A stretch of DNA of 64,000 nucleotides from Piliocolobus tephrosceles (GCF_002776525.5 NC_045443.1:51081387-51145386); one strand, 5' to 3'; shown: positions 1-11,663, numbered from the stretch's first letter. The notes: generated from the letters alone by a model not told the origin. Numbers and translations: made by a program.

Positions 1-78
1 TATTAGGTTGAACCATACATAACTGCTGGCATATTTGACCACTTTGGCCTACAAAAATCACAATCTATAACTGCCTTT

Positions 79-91
79 CTTTCTTTCTTTT

Positions 92-168
<77 letters not shown>

Positions 169-212
169 TTTCTTCTTTCTTTCTTTCCTTCTTTCCTTCC
201 TTCTTTCTTTCT
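79..212. repeat. (CTTT)n pyrimidine microsatellite
   Basis: Long run of CTTT units with a few CTT and CCTT interruptions, directly abutting the poly-T end of the reverse-oriented Alu that follows. It probably grew from that Alu's A-rich tail. The reading frames through it (poly-Lys/Arg on the minus strand) are artefacts of the repeat. Confidence 0.95.
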
Positions 213-493
213 TTTTCAGACAGGGTCTTGGTCTGTCACCCATGCTGTAGTGCAGTGGCACCATCTCTGCTCATTGCAACCTCTGCTTCCTGGGCTCGAG
301 CAATTCTCCCACCTCAGCCTCCTGAGTAGCTGGGACTACAGGTGCACGCCACCAGGCCTGGCTAATTTATTTTTTATGGCGATGGAGTTTCGCCATGTTG
401 CCCAGGCTGTTTTCAAATCCTGGACTCAAGCGATCCTCTTACCTCAGCCTTCTGAAGTGTTGGGATTACAGGTGTTAGCCACTGCGCCAGTCC
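213..493 (-). mobile_element. Alu SINE (older, J/S-like), reverse orientation
   Basis: Reads as the complement of Alu, from a poly-T start through the gagacaggg block, a left monomer with ctgggactacagg, the mid A-rich region and a right monomer ending in the ccactgcgcc block. Many substitutions from consensus point to an old copy. Confidence 0.92.
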
Positions 494-604
494 TTGAAGT
501 TTCGACTGAGTATTAAGAACCTATGTGTGCTCAATAAGACTATGATGCAATTTGGTAATGGTTAAAAACTGCTTTTTATTTTCCTTCCAGCTCAGCTCCA
601 CCAT

Positions 605-785
605 CTAGTTTTGAGTAAATTACTTAACTTCTCTATGTCTCTGTTTCCTCATCCTTAGGATGAAGACAATAATAGAACTTAACCTCACAGGGTTGTTGTG
701 AGAATTTAAATGAGCTGTTTTGTGTAACACTTAGAGAAGTGCCTAATTCAAAGCAAGCTCTATCTAAATATTGACCATTATACAC
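605..785 (+). repeat. MIR SINE, forward
   Basis: Matches the MIR core and 3' part in order: acttaacttctctatgtctc, the gtttcctcatc block, gggttgttgtgag, then a diverged end resembling aagtgcctaa and the ctatctaaatatt tail. Divergence is high, as expected of an ancient mammalian SINE. Confidence 0.8.
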
Positions 786-1314
786 CAATCACTCTTATGT
801 CACTTAATTTTATTATTAAATATTCCAAGCATACACAAATAGATAGATAGTAAGAAAATAAACACCTTTATGCCCACCTTCCAGCTTAGACATACAACAT
901 TAAAAATATAATGGAAACCCAGAGGGTATTCTTTCCCTCTCACATTACTGTCCCTTTATTCTTGGAGATAACCTCTGTTCTGAATTTGGTGCTTAACCTT
1001 ACCATTGACTTTTCTCTATTTTAGTACATGTGTATGTAACATATGCCAGATGCAGTATTGTTTATATGTTTCTTAATTTTTATAAATGGGGTCATACCAT
1101 ACTTATCCCTTTTCATCTTGCTTTAGTTGCTTAATATTATGTATTTGATACTTATCTATGTGACTGCATGAAGCTTTAATTGTACTCATTTTAACTGCTG
1201 TGTAGCATGCCAGTGTACAGAATGTGCTATAGTTTACTTAGCTATTCTCCTTTGGGAGAACATTGAGATTGCTTTCAAATCTTTGCTATTACCAACTATT
1301 TAATTTAGTCAACC
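786..1314 (-). repeat. Ancient L1-like 3' region, reverse orientation (diverged)
   Basis: AT-rich sequence with the flavour of old L1M 3' sequence read in antisense (ccttccagcttagacatacaac, ggggtcataccatac, atgtgactgcatgaagc). No coding potential. The subfamily cannot be set by eye and part of the interval may be unique. Confidence 0.45.
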
Positions 1315-1571
1315 AATTTTTATTGCATGCCTACTATACCCAGATACTCTTTTAGCAACTGGGAATTCAGCAGGGAAAACAAGGCATAAATCTGTGTCCT
1401 CATGGAGCTTACAGAGTAGAGGGGGGAAACAATTATAAACTTAATAGGTAAACTATGTAATTTGTTGGATGTGCTATGAGGAAAAAAAGCAAGAAAAAGG
1501 GATAGAGGAGTACCAAGGTGGTTTGCAAATTTAACAGGGTGGTCAAGAAAGGCCTCATTGAAAAAGTAACA
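1315..1571 (-). repeat. L2 LINE 3' fragment, reverse (part 1; continues after the Alus at 2246-2340)
   Basis: Shows the complement of the L2 3' end: gcctactatacccagatact, then aactgggaattcagcaggg, then cctcatggagcttacagag, then aggcctcattgaaaaag. The L2 resumes at 2246 with atgaggaaggtgagggagtg and atgcaggtatctgaaggaag. Two Alus split it. Confidence 0.75.
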
Positions 1572-1575
1572 TCTA

Positions 1576-1881
1576 GGCTGGGCGTAGTGACTCATGCCTG
1601 TAATCCCAGCACTTTGGGAGGCCAAGGCAGGCAGATCACCTGAGGTCGGGAGTTTGAGACCAGCCTGGCCAACATGGTGAAAACCTGTCTCTACTAAAAA
1701 ATACAAAAAAAAAAAAATTAGCCAGGCATGGTGATAGGCAGCTGTAATCCCAGCTACACAGGAGGCTGAGGCAGGAGAATTGCTTGAACCCAGGAGGTGG
1801 AGGTTACAGTGAGCTGAGATCGTGCCACTGCACTCCAGCCTGGGCAACAAGAGTGAAACCTCATCTAAAAAAAAAAATAAA
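1576..1881 (+). mobile_element. AluS-like SINE, forward; outer member of a nested Alu pair
   Basis: Complete dimeric Alu from ggctgggcgtagtgactc to the A-tail at about 1866-1881. Its target-site duplication aaaagtaacat lies at 1562-1572 and again at 2235-2245, outside the second Alu. The second Alu therefore landed in this element's A-tail. Confidence 0.95.
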
Positions 1882-2240
1882 GGCCGGGCGCGGTGGCTCA
1901 AGCCTGTAATCCCAGCACTTTGGGAGGCCGAGACGGGCGGATCACGAGGTCAGGAAATCGAGACCATCCTGGCTAACACGGTGAAACCCCGTCTCTACTA
2001 AAAAATACAAAAAACTAGCCTGGCGAGGTGGCGGGCGCCTGTAGTCCCAGCCACTCAGGAGGCTGAGGCAGGAGAACGGCGTGAACCCGGGAGGCAGAGC
2101 TTGCAGTGAGCTGAGATCCCGCCACTGCACTCCAGCCTGGGCGACAGAGTGAGACTCCGTCTCAAAAAAATAAAAAATAAATAAATAAATAAAATAAGTT
2201 AAAAAAGAAGAAGAATAAAAGAAAGAAAGAAAAGAAAAGT
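1882..2240 (+). mobile_element. AluY (Old World monkey-type), forward, inserted in the A-tail of the preceding Alu
   Basis: Near-consensus young Alu beginning ggccgggcgcggtggctcaa, with an extended A-rich tail of (AAAT)n and (GAAA)n. The 'ctcaagcctg' variant in place of 'ctcacgcctg' is the form I associate with cercopithecoid AluY. It lies inside the older Alu's duplication. Confidence 0.93.
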
Positions 2241-2245
2241 AACAT

Positions 2246-2631
2246 TTGGACAAAGACATGAGGAAGGTGAGGGAGTGAGCCATGCAGGTATCTGAAGGAA
2301 GTTCTAGGCTGAGAGAAAGTTAGCGAAAGGTTCAGGGTTGGAGAAATGCTACAGTGAATATTCCAGTTCGTTTCTCCTTGTGCCTGTGAGCTAGTGTTTC
2401 CCCAGAGTATACAGTTGGGAGTGGAATTGCTGGGTTGCAGAGTATGTACACCTTCAAAGACACTCCATACAGCCAAATTGCTCTCCAAAGAAGTTATACC
2501 AATTTGTAATACCACCAGAAGTATGAAAGTTCCAATTATTTCATAACCTTGGCAGGACTTGGTATTGTCAGACTTTTAAATTTTGCCAGTAAGATGGTGT
2601 GAAATTATTCCTTTTTAAAGTTATTTTCGGT
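2246..2631 (-). repeat. L2 remnant (to about 2340), then an old L1M ORF2/3' fragment, reverse
   Basis: 2246-2340 is the continuation of the L2 at 1315. From about 2341 the sequence is antisense old L1, with gggagtggaattgctgggtt, ccaaattgctctccaaag and cttggtattgtcagac. That L1M is interrupted by the L1PA and two Alus, and resumes at 9398-9513 and 9807-10076. Confidence 0.65.
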
Positions 2632-2868
2632 TTTTTAAATTTATTTATTTATTTATTTATTTATTTATTATACTTTAAGCTCTAGGGTACATGTGCACAA
2701 TGTGCAGTTTGGTTACATATATATACATGTGCCATGTTGGTGTGCTGCACCCATTAACTTGTCATTTACATTAGGTATCTCCTAATGCTATCCCTCCCCC
2801 ATCCCCCCACCCCATAACAGGCCCCGGTGTGTGATGTTCCCCTTCCTGTGTCCACGCATTCTCATTGT

Positions 2869-5800
2869 TCAGTTCCCACCTATGAGTGAGAACATGTGGT
2901 GTTTGGTTTTCTGTTCTTGCCATAGTTTGCTGAGAATGATGGTTTCCAGCTGCATCCATGTCCCTACAAAGGGCATGAATTCATCCTTTTTTATGGCTGC
3001 ATAGTTTTCCATGGTGTATATGTGCCACATTTTCTTAATCCAGTCTGTCATTGATGGACATTTGGGTTGGTTCCAAGCCTTTGCTATTCTCAAAAGTGCT
3101 GCAATAAACATACGTGTGCATGGGTCTTTATAGCAGCATGATTTATAATTCTTTGGGTATATACCCATAATGGGATGGCTGGTTCAAATGGTGTTTCTAG
3201 TTCTAGATCCTTGAGGAATTGCCACACTGTCTTCCACAATGGTCGAACTAGTTTACAGTCCCACCAACAGTGTAAAAGTGTTCCTATTTCTCCATATCCT
3301 GTCCAGCACCTATTGTTTCCTGACTTTTTAATGATCACTATTCTAAATGGTGTGAGATGGTATCTCATTGTGGTTTTGATTTGCATTTCTCTGATGATTA
3401 GTGATGATGAGCATTTTTTCATGTGTCTGTTGGCTGCATAAATGTCTTCTTTTAAGAAGTGTCTGTTCATATCCTTCACCCACTTTTTGATGGGGTTGTT
3501 TGTTTTTTTCTTGTAAATTTGTGTGAGTTCTTTATAGATTCTGGATATTAGCCCTTTGTCAGATGAGTAGGTTGCAAAAATTTTCTCCCACTCTGTAGGT
3601 TGCCTGTTCACTCTGATGGTAGTTTCTTTTGCTGTGCAGAAGCACTTTAGTTTAAGTAGATCCCATTTGTCAATTTTGGCTTTTGTTGCCATTGATTTTG
3701 GTGTTTTAGTCATGAAGTCCTTGCCCATGTCTATGTCCTGAATGGTATTGCCTAGGTTTTCTTCTAGGGTTTTCATGGTTTTAGGTCTAACATTGAAGTC
3801 TCTAATCTATCTTGAATTAATTTTTGTATAAAGTGTAAGGAAGGGATCCACTTTCGGCTTTCTACATATGGCTAGCCAGTTTTCCCAGCACCATTTATTA
3901 AATAGGGAATCCTTTCCCCATTTCTTGTTTTTCTCAGGTTTGTCAAAGATCAGATGGTTGTAGATGTGTGGTATTATTTCTGAGGGCTCTGTTCTGTTCC
4001 ATTGGTCTATATCTCTGTTTTGGTACCAGTACCATGCTGTTTTGGTTACTGTAGCCTTGTAGTATAGTTTGAAGTCAGGTAGTGTGATGCCTCCAGCTTT
4101 GCTCTTTTGGCTTAAGATTGTCTTGGCAATGTGGGCTCTTTTTTGGTTCCATATGAACTTTAAAGTAGTTTTTTCCAATTCTGTGAAGAAAGTCATTGGT
4201 AGCTTAATGGGCATGGCATTGAATCTATAAATTACCTTGGGCAGAATGGCCATTTTCATGATATTGATTCTTCCTATCCATGAGCCTGGAGTGTTTTTCC
4301 ATTTGTTTGTGTCCTCTTTTATTTCGCTGAGCAGTGGTTAGTAGTTCTCCTTGAAGAGGTCCTTCACATCCCTTGTGAGCTGGATTCCTAGGTATTTTAT
4401 TCTATTTGAAGCAATTGTGAATGGGAGTCCACTCATGATTTGGCTCTCTGTTTGTCTGTTACTGGTATATAAGAATGCTTGTGATTTTTGCACATTGATT
4501 TTGTATCCTGAGACTTTGCTGAAGTTGCTTATCAGCTTAAGGAGATTTTGGGCTGAGACAATAGGGTTTTCTAAATATACAATCATGTCATCTGCAAACA
4601 GGGACAATTTGACTTCCTCTTTTCCTAATTGAATACGCTTTATTTCTTTCTCTTGCCTGATTGCCCTGGCCAGAACTTCCAACACTATATTGAATAGGGG
4701 TGGTGAGAGAGGGCATCCCTGTCTTGTGCCAGTTTTCTAAGGGAATGCTTCCAGTTTTTGCTCATTCAGTATGATATTGGCTGTGGGTTTGTCATAAATA
4801 GTTCTTATTATTTTGAGATAAGTTCCATTAATACCATTAATACTGAATTTATTGAGAGTTTTTAGCATGAAGGGCTGTTGAATTTTGTCAAAGGCCTTTT
4901 CTGCATCTATTGAGATAATCATGTGGTTTTTGTCTTTGGTTCTGTCTATATGCTGGATTACGTTTATTGATTTGTGTATGTTGAACTGGCCTTGCATCCC
5001 AGGGATGAAGCCCACTTGATCATGGTGGATAAGCTTTTTGATGTGCTGCTGGATTCGGTTTGCCAGTATTTTATTGAGGATGTTTGCATCAATGTTCATC
5101 AGGGATATTGGTCTAAAATTCTCTTTTTTTGTTGTGTGTCTCTGCCAGGTTTTTGTATCAGGATGATGTTGGCTTCATAAAACGAGTTAGGGAGGATTCC
5201 GTCTTTTTCTATTGAGTGGAATAGTTTCAGAAGGAATGGTACCACCTCCTCCTTGTACCTCTGGTAGAATTCGGCTGTGAATCTGTCTGGTCCTGGAATT
5301 TTTTTGGTTGGTAGGCTATTAATTATTGTCTCAATTTCAGAGCCTGTTATTGGTCTATTCAGGGATTCAACTTCTTCCTGGTTTAGTCTTGGGAAAGTGT
5401 ATGTGTCCAGGAATTTATCCATGTCTTCTAGGTTTTCTAGTTTATTTGCATAGAGGTGTTTATAGTATTCTCTGATGGTAGTTTGTATTTCTGTGGGGTT
5501 GGTGGTGATATCCCCTTTATCATTTTTTGTTGTGTCTATTTGATTCTTCTTTCTTTTCTTCTTTGTTAGTCTTGTTAGTGGTCTATCACTTTTGTTGATC
5601 TTTTCAAAAAACCAGCTCCTGGATTCATTGATTTTTTTTTTTTTTTTTTTTTTTTTTGAGACGGAGTCTCACTCTGTCGCCCAGGCTGGAGTGCAGTGGC
5701 CGGATCTCAGCTCACTGCAAGCTCCGCCTCCTAGGTTTACGCCATTCTCCTGCCTCAGCCACCCGAGTAGCTGGGACTACAGGCACCCGCCACCTCGCCC

Positions 5801-7019
5801 GGCTAATTTTTTGTATTTTTTAGTAGAGACGGGGTTTCACCGTGTTAGCCAGGATGGTCTCGATCTCCTGACCTCGTGATCCGCCCGTCTCGGCCTCCCA
5901 AAGTGCTGGGATTACAGGCTTGAGCCACCTCGCCTGGCCTCATTGATTTTTTGAAGGGTTTTTTTGTGTCTCTATTTCCTTCAGTTCTGCTCTGATCTTA
6001 GTTATTTCTTGCCTTCTGCTAGCTTTTGAATGTGTTTGCTCTGCTTCTCTAGTTCTTTTAATTGTGATGTTACGATGTCAATTTTAGATCTTTCCTACTT
6101 TCTTTTGTGGGCATTTAGTGCTATAAATTTCCCTCTACACAGTACTTTAAATGTGTCCCAGAGATTCTGGTATGTTGTATCTTTGTTCTCATTGGTTTCA
6201 AAGAACATTTTTATTTCTGCCTTCATTTCGTTATGTATCCAGTAATCACTCAGGAGCCAGTTGTTCAGTTTCCATGTAGTTGAGCAGTTTTGATTGAGTT
6301 TCTTAATCCTGAGTTCTAGTTTGATTGCACTGTGGTCTGAGAGACAGTTTGTTATAATTTCTGTTCTCTTACATTTGCTGAGGAGTGCTTTACTTCCAAC
6401 TATGTTGTCAATTTTGGAATAGGTGTGATGTGGTGCTGAGAAGAATGTATATTCTGTTGATTTGGGGTGGAGAGTTCTACAGATGTCTATTAGGTCTGCT
6501 TGGTGCAGAGCTGAGTTCAATTCCTGGATATCCTTATTAATTTTCTGTCTCGTTGATCTGTCTAATGTTGACAGTGGAGTGTTAAAGTCTCCCATTATTA
6601 TTTTGTGGGTGCCTAAGTCTCTTTGTAAGTCTTGAAGGACTTGCTTTATGAATCTGGGTGCTCCTGTATTGGGTGCATATATATTTAGGATAGTCAGCTC
6701 TTCTTGTTGAATTGATCCCTTTACCATTATGTAATGGCCTTCTTTGTCTCTTTTGATCTTTGTTGGCTTAAAGTCTGTTTTATCAGAGACTAGGATTGCA
6801 ACCCCTGCCTTTTCTTGTTTTCCATTTGCTTGGTAGATCTTCCTCCATCCGTTTATTTTGAGCCTATGTGTGTCTCTGCATGTGAGATGGGTCTCCTGAA
6901 TACAGCACACTGATGGGTCTTGACTCTATCCAATTTGCCAGTCTGTGTCTTTTAATTGGAGCATTTGGCCTATTTACATTTAAGGTTAATATTGTTATGT
7001 GTGAACTTGATCCTGTCAT
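2869..7019 (-). pseudogene. L1 ORF2 (endonuclease/reverse transcriptase) pseudogene
   Basis: The start codon is the complement of 'cat' at 7017-7019; the frame opens MTGS-like and the stop lies at 2869, just after the LIGGN terminus. In the intact family this is a protein of about 1,275 residues with an N-terminal APE-like endonuclease, a central reverse transcriptase and a C-terminal Cys-rich segment. The endonuclease part is legible at 6095-6910, including the GDFNTP and SDHSAI motifs. The FADD catalytic motif of the reverse transcriptase is readable in the fragment at 4338-4685. The frame is broken by a 2-bp loss near 6930, several frameshifts and stops (for example between 4685 and 4737, and near 5099), and the AluY at 5638-5939. 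No function is expected. Confidence 0.93.
5638..5939 (-). mobile_element. AluY (Old World monkey-type) inside L1 ORF2, reverse
   Basis: Young Alu with a poly-T start at 5638-5657 and the end block ggcttgagccacc, the complement of 'ctcaagcc'. Target-site duplication tcattgatttttt at 5625-5637 and 5940-5952. It interrupts the L1 between its endonuclease and reverse transcriptase regions. Confidence 0.95.
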
Positions 7020-7082
7020 TATGATGTTAGCTGGTTATTTTGCTTGTTAATTGATGCAGTTTCTTCCTAACATCAATGGTCT

Positions 7083-8099
7083 TTACATTTTGGCATGTTT
7101 TTGCAATGGCTGGTACCTGTTGTTCTTTTCCATGTTTAGTGCTTCCTTCAGGAGTTCTTGTAGGGGAGGCCTGGTGGTGACAAAATCTCTCAGCATTTGC
7201 TTGTCTGTAAAGGATTTTATTTCTCCTTTACTTATGAAACTTAGTTTGGCTGGATATGAAATTCTGGGTTGAAAATTCTTTTCTTTAAGAATGTTGAATA
7301 TTGGCCCCCACTCTCTTCTGGCTTGTAGAGTTTCTGCCAAGAGATCCGCTGTTAGTCTGATGAGCTTCCCTTTGTGGGTAACCCGACCTTTCTCTCTGGC
7401 TGCCCTTAACATTTTTTCCTTCATTTCAACTTTGGTGAACCTGACAATTATGTGTCTTTGAGTTGCTCTTCTCAAGGAGTATTTTTGTGGCATTCTCTGT
7501 ATTTCCTGAATTTGAATGTTAGCCTGCCTTTCTAGGGTGGGGAAGTTCTCCTGGATAATATCCTGCAGAGTGTTTTCCAACTTGGTTCCATTCTCCCTGT
7601 CACTTTCAGGTACACCAATCAAACGTAGATTTGGTCTTTTCACATAGTCCCATATTTCTTGGAGGCTTTGTTTGTTTCTTTTTACACTTTTTTCTCTAAA
7701 CTTCTCCTCTCGCTTCATTTCATTCATTTGATCTTCAATCACTGATACCCTTTCTTCCAGTTCATCGAATCGGTTACTGAAGCTTGTGCATTTGTCACGT
7801 AGTTCTCATGCCATGGTTTTCAGTTCTTTCAGGTCGTTTAAGGACTTCTCTACATTGGTTATTCTAGTTAGCCACTTGTCTAATCTTTTTTCAAGGTTTT
7901 TAGCTTCTTTGCGATGGGTTTGAACTTCCTTCTTTAGCTCGGAGAAGTTTGATCATCTGAAGCCTTCTTCTCTCAACTCGTCAAAGCCATTCTCTGTCCA
8001 GCTTTTTTCCATTGATTGTGAGGGGCTGCATTCCTTTGGAGGGGGAGAGGTGCTCTGATTTTTAGAATTTTCAGCTTTTCTGCTCTGTTTTTTTCCCAT
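7083..8099 (-). pseudogene. L1 ORF1 (ORF1p RNA-binding protein) pseudogene
   Basis: The start is the complement of 'cat' at 8097-8099, giving MGKKQSRK; the stop at 7083 follows QKHAKM. The 1,017-bp span equals the 338 codons normal for primate L1 ORF1p, a trimeric coiled-coil RNA chaperone. The coiled-coil region (about 7740-8000) is disrupted: a TGA replaces an Arg codon just after DELREEGFR near 7953, consistent with CpG decay, and further breaks follow. The C-terminal RRM and CTD part (7083-7742) remains open, with REWGPIFNILKEKNFQPRIS visible. Confidence 0.92.
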
Positions 8100-9109
8100 C
8101 TTTGTGGTTTTATCTACCTTTGGTCTTTGATGATGGTGATGTACAGATGGGGTTTTGGTGTGGATGTCCCTTCGGTTAGTTTTCCTTCTAACAGTCAGGA
8201 CCCTCAGCTGCAGGTCTGTTGGAGTTTGCTGGAGATCCACTCCAGACCCTGTTTGCCTGGGTATCATCAGCAGAGGCTGCAGAAGAGTGAATATTGCTGA
8301 ATAGCAAATGTTGCTGCCTGATCATTCCTCTGGAAGCTTCGTCTCAGAGGGGTACCCGGCCGTGTGAGGTGTCAGTCTGCCCCTACTGGGGGATTTCTCC
8401 CAGTTAGGCTACTTGGGGGTCAGGGACCCACTTGAAGAGGCAGTCTGTCCGTTCTCAGATCTCAAACTCCGTACTGGGAGAACCACTACTCTCTTCAAAG
8501 CTGACAGGGACATTTAAATCTGCAGAGGTTTCTCCTGCCTTTTGTTTGGGTATGCTCTGTCCCCAGAGGTGGAGTCTACAGAGGCAGGCAGGCCTCCTTG
8601 AGCTGCAATGGGATCCACCCAGTTCGAGCTTTCTGGCTGCTTTGTTGACCTACTCAAGCCTCAGCAATGGGGGGCGCCCCTCCCACAGCCTCACTACAGC
8701 CTTGCAGTTAGATCTCAGACTGCTCTGCTAGCAATGAGGGAGGCTCCGTGGGCGTGGGACCCTCCGAGCCAGGAACAGGATCTAATCTCCTGGTGTGCCG
8801 TTTGCTAAGACCCTTGGAAAAACACAGTATTAGGGTGGGAGTGACCCGATTTTCCAGGTGCTGTGTGTCATGGTTTCCCTAGGTTAAGAAAGGGAATTCC
8901 CTTACCCCTTGTGCTTCCAGGGTGAGATGATGCCTCGCCCTGCTTCGGCTCTCACTCGGTGGGCTGCACCCACTGTCCTGCACCCACTGTCTGACACACC
9001 CCAGTGAGATGAACCTGGTACCTCAGTTGGAAATGCAGAAATACCTGTCTTCTGTGTCGCTCAGGCTGGGAGCTGTAGCTGTAGCCTTCAGCCATCTTGG
9101 AACCACCCA
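8100..9109 (-). promoter_or_regulatory. L1PA 5'UTR / internal promoter (decayed)
   Basis: About 1 kb upstream of ORF1 on the minus strand, with the relatively GC-rich character of L1PA 5'UTRs and the conserved outer end containing the complement of gccatcttgg, a YY1-type site used by L1 promoters. In human L1s this region carries a sense promoter and an antisense promoter. The antisense one would fire rightward here, into 9.1 kb and beyond. Activity is not inferred. Confidence 0.75.
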
Positions 9110-9397
9110 ACTTTTTTATTTTTATTTTTTTTTATTTTGTTTTTATTATTATTATTTTTTGAGACGGAGTTTCACTCTTGTTGCCCAGGCTGGAGTGCAA
9201 TGGCTTGATCTCAGCTCACTGCAACCTCCGCCTCCCAGGTTCAAGTGATTCTCCCACCTCAGCCTCCTGAGTAGCTGGGATTACAGGCATGTGCCACCAC
9301 ACCCAGTTAATTTTGTATTTTTAGTAGAGATGGGGTTTCTCCATGTTGGTCAGGCTGGTCTCGAGCTCTCGACCTCAGGTCATCTGCCCACCTCGGC
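9110..9397 (-). mobile_element. AluS-like SINE, reverse, 5' end missing
   Basis: T-rich start, then gagacggagtttcactcttg through gacctcaggtcatctgccc. It stops at ccacctcggc and lacks the last ~40 bp (start of the Alu left arm). The low-complexity start (ttttattttt) abuts the 5' end of the L1. Confidence 0.9.
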
Positions 9398-10076
9398 ATT
9401 ATTCCGATTTTTAACATGTGTTTTTCTGAGAGTTGAGCATCTTTTCATATATTAGTGACCTTTTAGGTTTCCTCTCCTCTGTGACTTCCCTGTTCATATC
9501 CTTTGCTTTCTGTTTGTTTGTTTGTTTTTTGAGACAGGATCTCTCTCTGTTGCCGGAGTGCAGTGGTGTGATCTCAGCTCACTGCAGCCTCAAACTCCCA
9601 GGCTCAAGTGATCCTTCTGCCTCAGCCTCCCCAGTAGCTGGGATCACAGACATGTGCTGCCACACCCAGCTAATTTTTGCACTTTTTGTAGAGAAGGGAT
9701 TTCACCATGTTGCCTAGGCTTATCTTGAACTCCTGGGCTCAAGCAATCCTCCCACCTTGACCTCCCAAAGTGCTGGGATTACAGACATGAGCCACCGCAC
9801 CTGGCCTGCTCATTATTTTTTTAAATCGAATTTTCTTTTTCTTATTGATTTTTAGAGTCCTTCACATATCTTGAATATTAATACTTTGTCTAATATCTAC
9901 ATTGTAAATACCTTCTCTCAGTCTGTGACTTATATATCAGTGATATTTAATGATGTTTTTAAAGGAATGAAGAGTATTTAATCTTAATTTTACAAAATTT
10001 TTTCAAACTTTTCCTTATGATTTTGTTTTCTGTGTCACGTTTAGGCAATTATTTCCTAGTCCAAGGTCATACAGGT
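9398..10076 (-). repeat. Old L1M remnant, reverse, split by an Alu at 9514-9806
   Basis: Continues the L1M seen at 2341-2631: tgagcatcttttcatatatt and ccctgttcatatcctttgc before the Alu, then cttattgatttttagagtcc and accttctctcagtctgtgac after it. Antisense of old L1 ORF2, no coding potential. Confidence 0.7.
9514..9806 (-). mobile_element. AluJ-like SINE, reverse
   Basis: From the (GTTT)n/poly-T start and gagacaggatctctctctgt to cgcacctggcc. It has J-type features (ctgcagcctcaaactcccag) and a small deletion in the first block. Confidence 0.9.
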
Positions 10077-10745
10077 TTCTCATTCATTCATTCACTTATT
10101 TATTTGACAAATATACTGAATGCCTACTGTGTGCCAGGTACTGTTCTAGGCTTGGCAGAAACAACTGTGAGTGAGAAAGACAAAAGGCCCGACCTTAATG
10201 ACTTAGATTCTAATGTGGAGGAGAGACAATAAACAATAGATAAATAGAAAATAAAACATGAAGAGAGAGTAAGATACAGAGATAAAGAGAAACCAATGGG
10301 CTGCTATGTTAGAGTGGTCAAGAAAGGCTTCCCTGAGAAGGCAACATTCAGCAGAAAACAGAATATGATGAGGGAGCAAGAAATGGGAATATCTAAAGAG
10401 AAGAACATTCCAGGCAGGGGAAACAGCAAGTGCAAAGGCCCTAAGATGTTGGCATGCTTGATGGGTTATAAAAGAGTTGAGAAAACTGCTAGTGTGGCTA
10501 ACTGGCATACATAAGGGGATGAGTGGTAAGTGCTTACTTAGAGAAGTAACCAGGGATTTTATTCTGTGATGAGAAGCCACTGGAGGATGTTGAGCAGGGA
10601 ACTGATTTACTTTTCAAATGTTCATTATGACTACTATCATAACATCCAGTAGGCAAAAGCAGAAGCATGTAGACGGGTTAAGAGTTCATTGTTACAGTCT
10701 AAATGAAAGGCGATGGTGACTTAGACCAGGGCATTAGCAGAGAAA
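10077..10745 (-). repeat. L2 LINE 3' fragment, reverse (long copy)
   Basis: Opens with the (ATTC)n complement of the L2 tail, then gcctactgtgtgccaggtac, ttccaggcaggggaaacagc, gtgcaaaggccctaagatg, aagccactggaggatgttga and agcagggaactgatttac. It resumes at 11105-11271 and 11533-11640 after an L1 and an Alu insertion. Confidence 0.8.
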
Positions 10746-10767
10746 ATTGTGAGAAGTGGTCAGATTC

Positions 10768-11104
10768 ACACTATACAACATGACCCCAAAAGCACAGGCA
10801 ACACAAACAAAAATGGACAAATGGGATTGCATCAAACTTAAAAGTTTCTGTACAATAAGGGAGCCAATTAACACGGTGAAGAGACAACTCATAGATTGGG
10901 AGAAAATATTTGCCAATCATATATCAAATAGGGGGCTTATATCCAAAATACATAAGGAACTCAATAATAAGAAAACAAACTACTCGAACTACTCAATAAT
11001 AAGAAAATAGAAAACTCTATTTAAACAAAAGCAAAGGATGTGAATAGACATTTCTCAAAAGAAGACATATAAATGGCCATAGATGTATGAAAAAATGCAC
11101 AATA
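10768..11104 (+). repeat. L1 ORF2 3' fragment, forward
   Basis: Reads as sense L1 ORF2: gacaaatgggattgcatcaa, then gggagaaaatatttgccaat, then gacatttctcaaaagaagac. A short stretch (10756-11010) translates with L1-like KWDCIKLKSFCTIRE. It interrupts the L2 on either side. Confidence 0.8.
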
Positions 11105-11640
11105 TATTTTGAAGTTAGACCTAGTAAGATTTTCCAATGGATTTGATGAGGATGGTAGCACTATTTTCTTAAATGGGAACATTGCAGGAGGAGAAGTTTT
11201 GGCAGAAAAATGAATAATTTGTTTTTGAACATGCTAATTTCAAGATGCCTATTACAGGTCTAAGTTGAACCTTTTTTTTTTGAGACAGGATCTTGGTCTG
11301 TCATCCAGGCCGGAGTGCAGAGGCACAATCATAGCTCACTGCAACCTCGAACTCCTGGGCTAAGTGAACTTCCCGCTTCAGCTTCCCAAGTAGCTGGGAC
11401 TATACAGATGCATGCCAATGTGCCTGGCTATGTTTTTAATTTTTTTTTTTTTGAACTCCTGCCCTCAAGCAATCCCCCTGCCTTGGCCTCCCAAAGTGCT
11501 AGGATTACAGGTGTGAGCCACCTTGTCCAGCCAGCCAAATTGAAATTTTAAACTGAATGTTGAATATATGAGTGTGGAGTTTAGGGAATAGAGATGTAAA
11601 TTTGAAAGTCACTGGCATAATGTTCTTGCCTTAAATTCTC
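11105..11640 (-). repeat. L2 continuation, split by an Alu (11272-11532)
   Basis: 11105-11271 contains tattttgaagttagacctag and ttttgaacatgctaatttca. 11533-11640 contains gaatatatgagtgtggagtt and agatgtaaatttgaaagtca. Both follow the internal order expected of L2, reverse. Confidence 0.65.
11272..11532 (-). mobile_element. Alu (AluJo-like), reverse, with internal deletion
   Basis: From gagacaggatcttggtctgt to gtgagccaccttgtccagcc. A deletion removes part of the right monomer around the second poly-T at 11440-11452. Divergence indicates an old copy. Confidence 0.88.
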
Positions 11641-11663
11641 ATATATTTTCCTCTAAAAGTTTT

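Larger units (their letters stand above)
2632..9109 (-). mobile_element. Full-length L1PA retrotransposon, reverse, inactive, carrying an AluY insertion
   Basis: The complete L1 structure is present on the minus strand: 5'UTR (about 9109-8100), ORF1 (8099-7083), a 63-bp inter-ORF spacer, ORF2 (7019-2869), 3'UTR and a T-rich (TTTA)n remnant of the A-tail at about 2636-2672. Net length without the internal Alu is about 6.1-6.2 kb, the normal full length. The 5' end reads gccatcttggaaccaccc on the plus strand, the complement of the L1 promoter start. ORF1 has an in-frame nonsense codon and ORF2 has several breaks plus the Alu, so it cannot retrotranspose by itself. It was inserted into an older L1M. 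I could not define a clear target-site duplication. Confidence 0.93.

Noticed and set aside
250..516. Many 60-100-codon frames in Alu elements
   Set aside because: Reverse Alus give familiar pseudo-proteins such as SWDYRCTPPG; these are repeat artefacts.
2869..8099. Possibly active L1 retrotransposon
   Set aside because: Full-length in structure, but ORF1 has a nonsense codon and ORF2 several breaks plus an inserted AluY.
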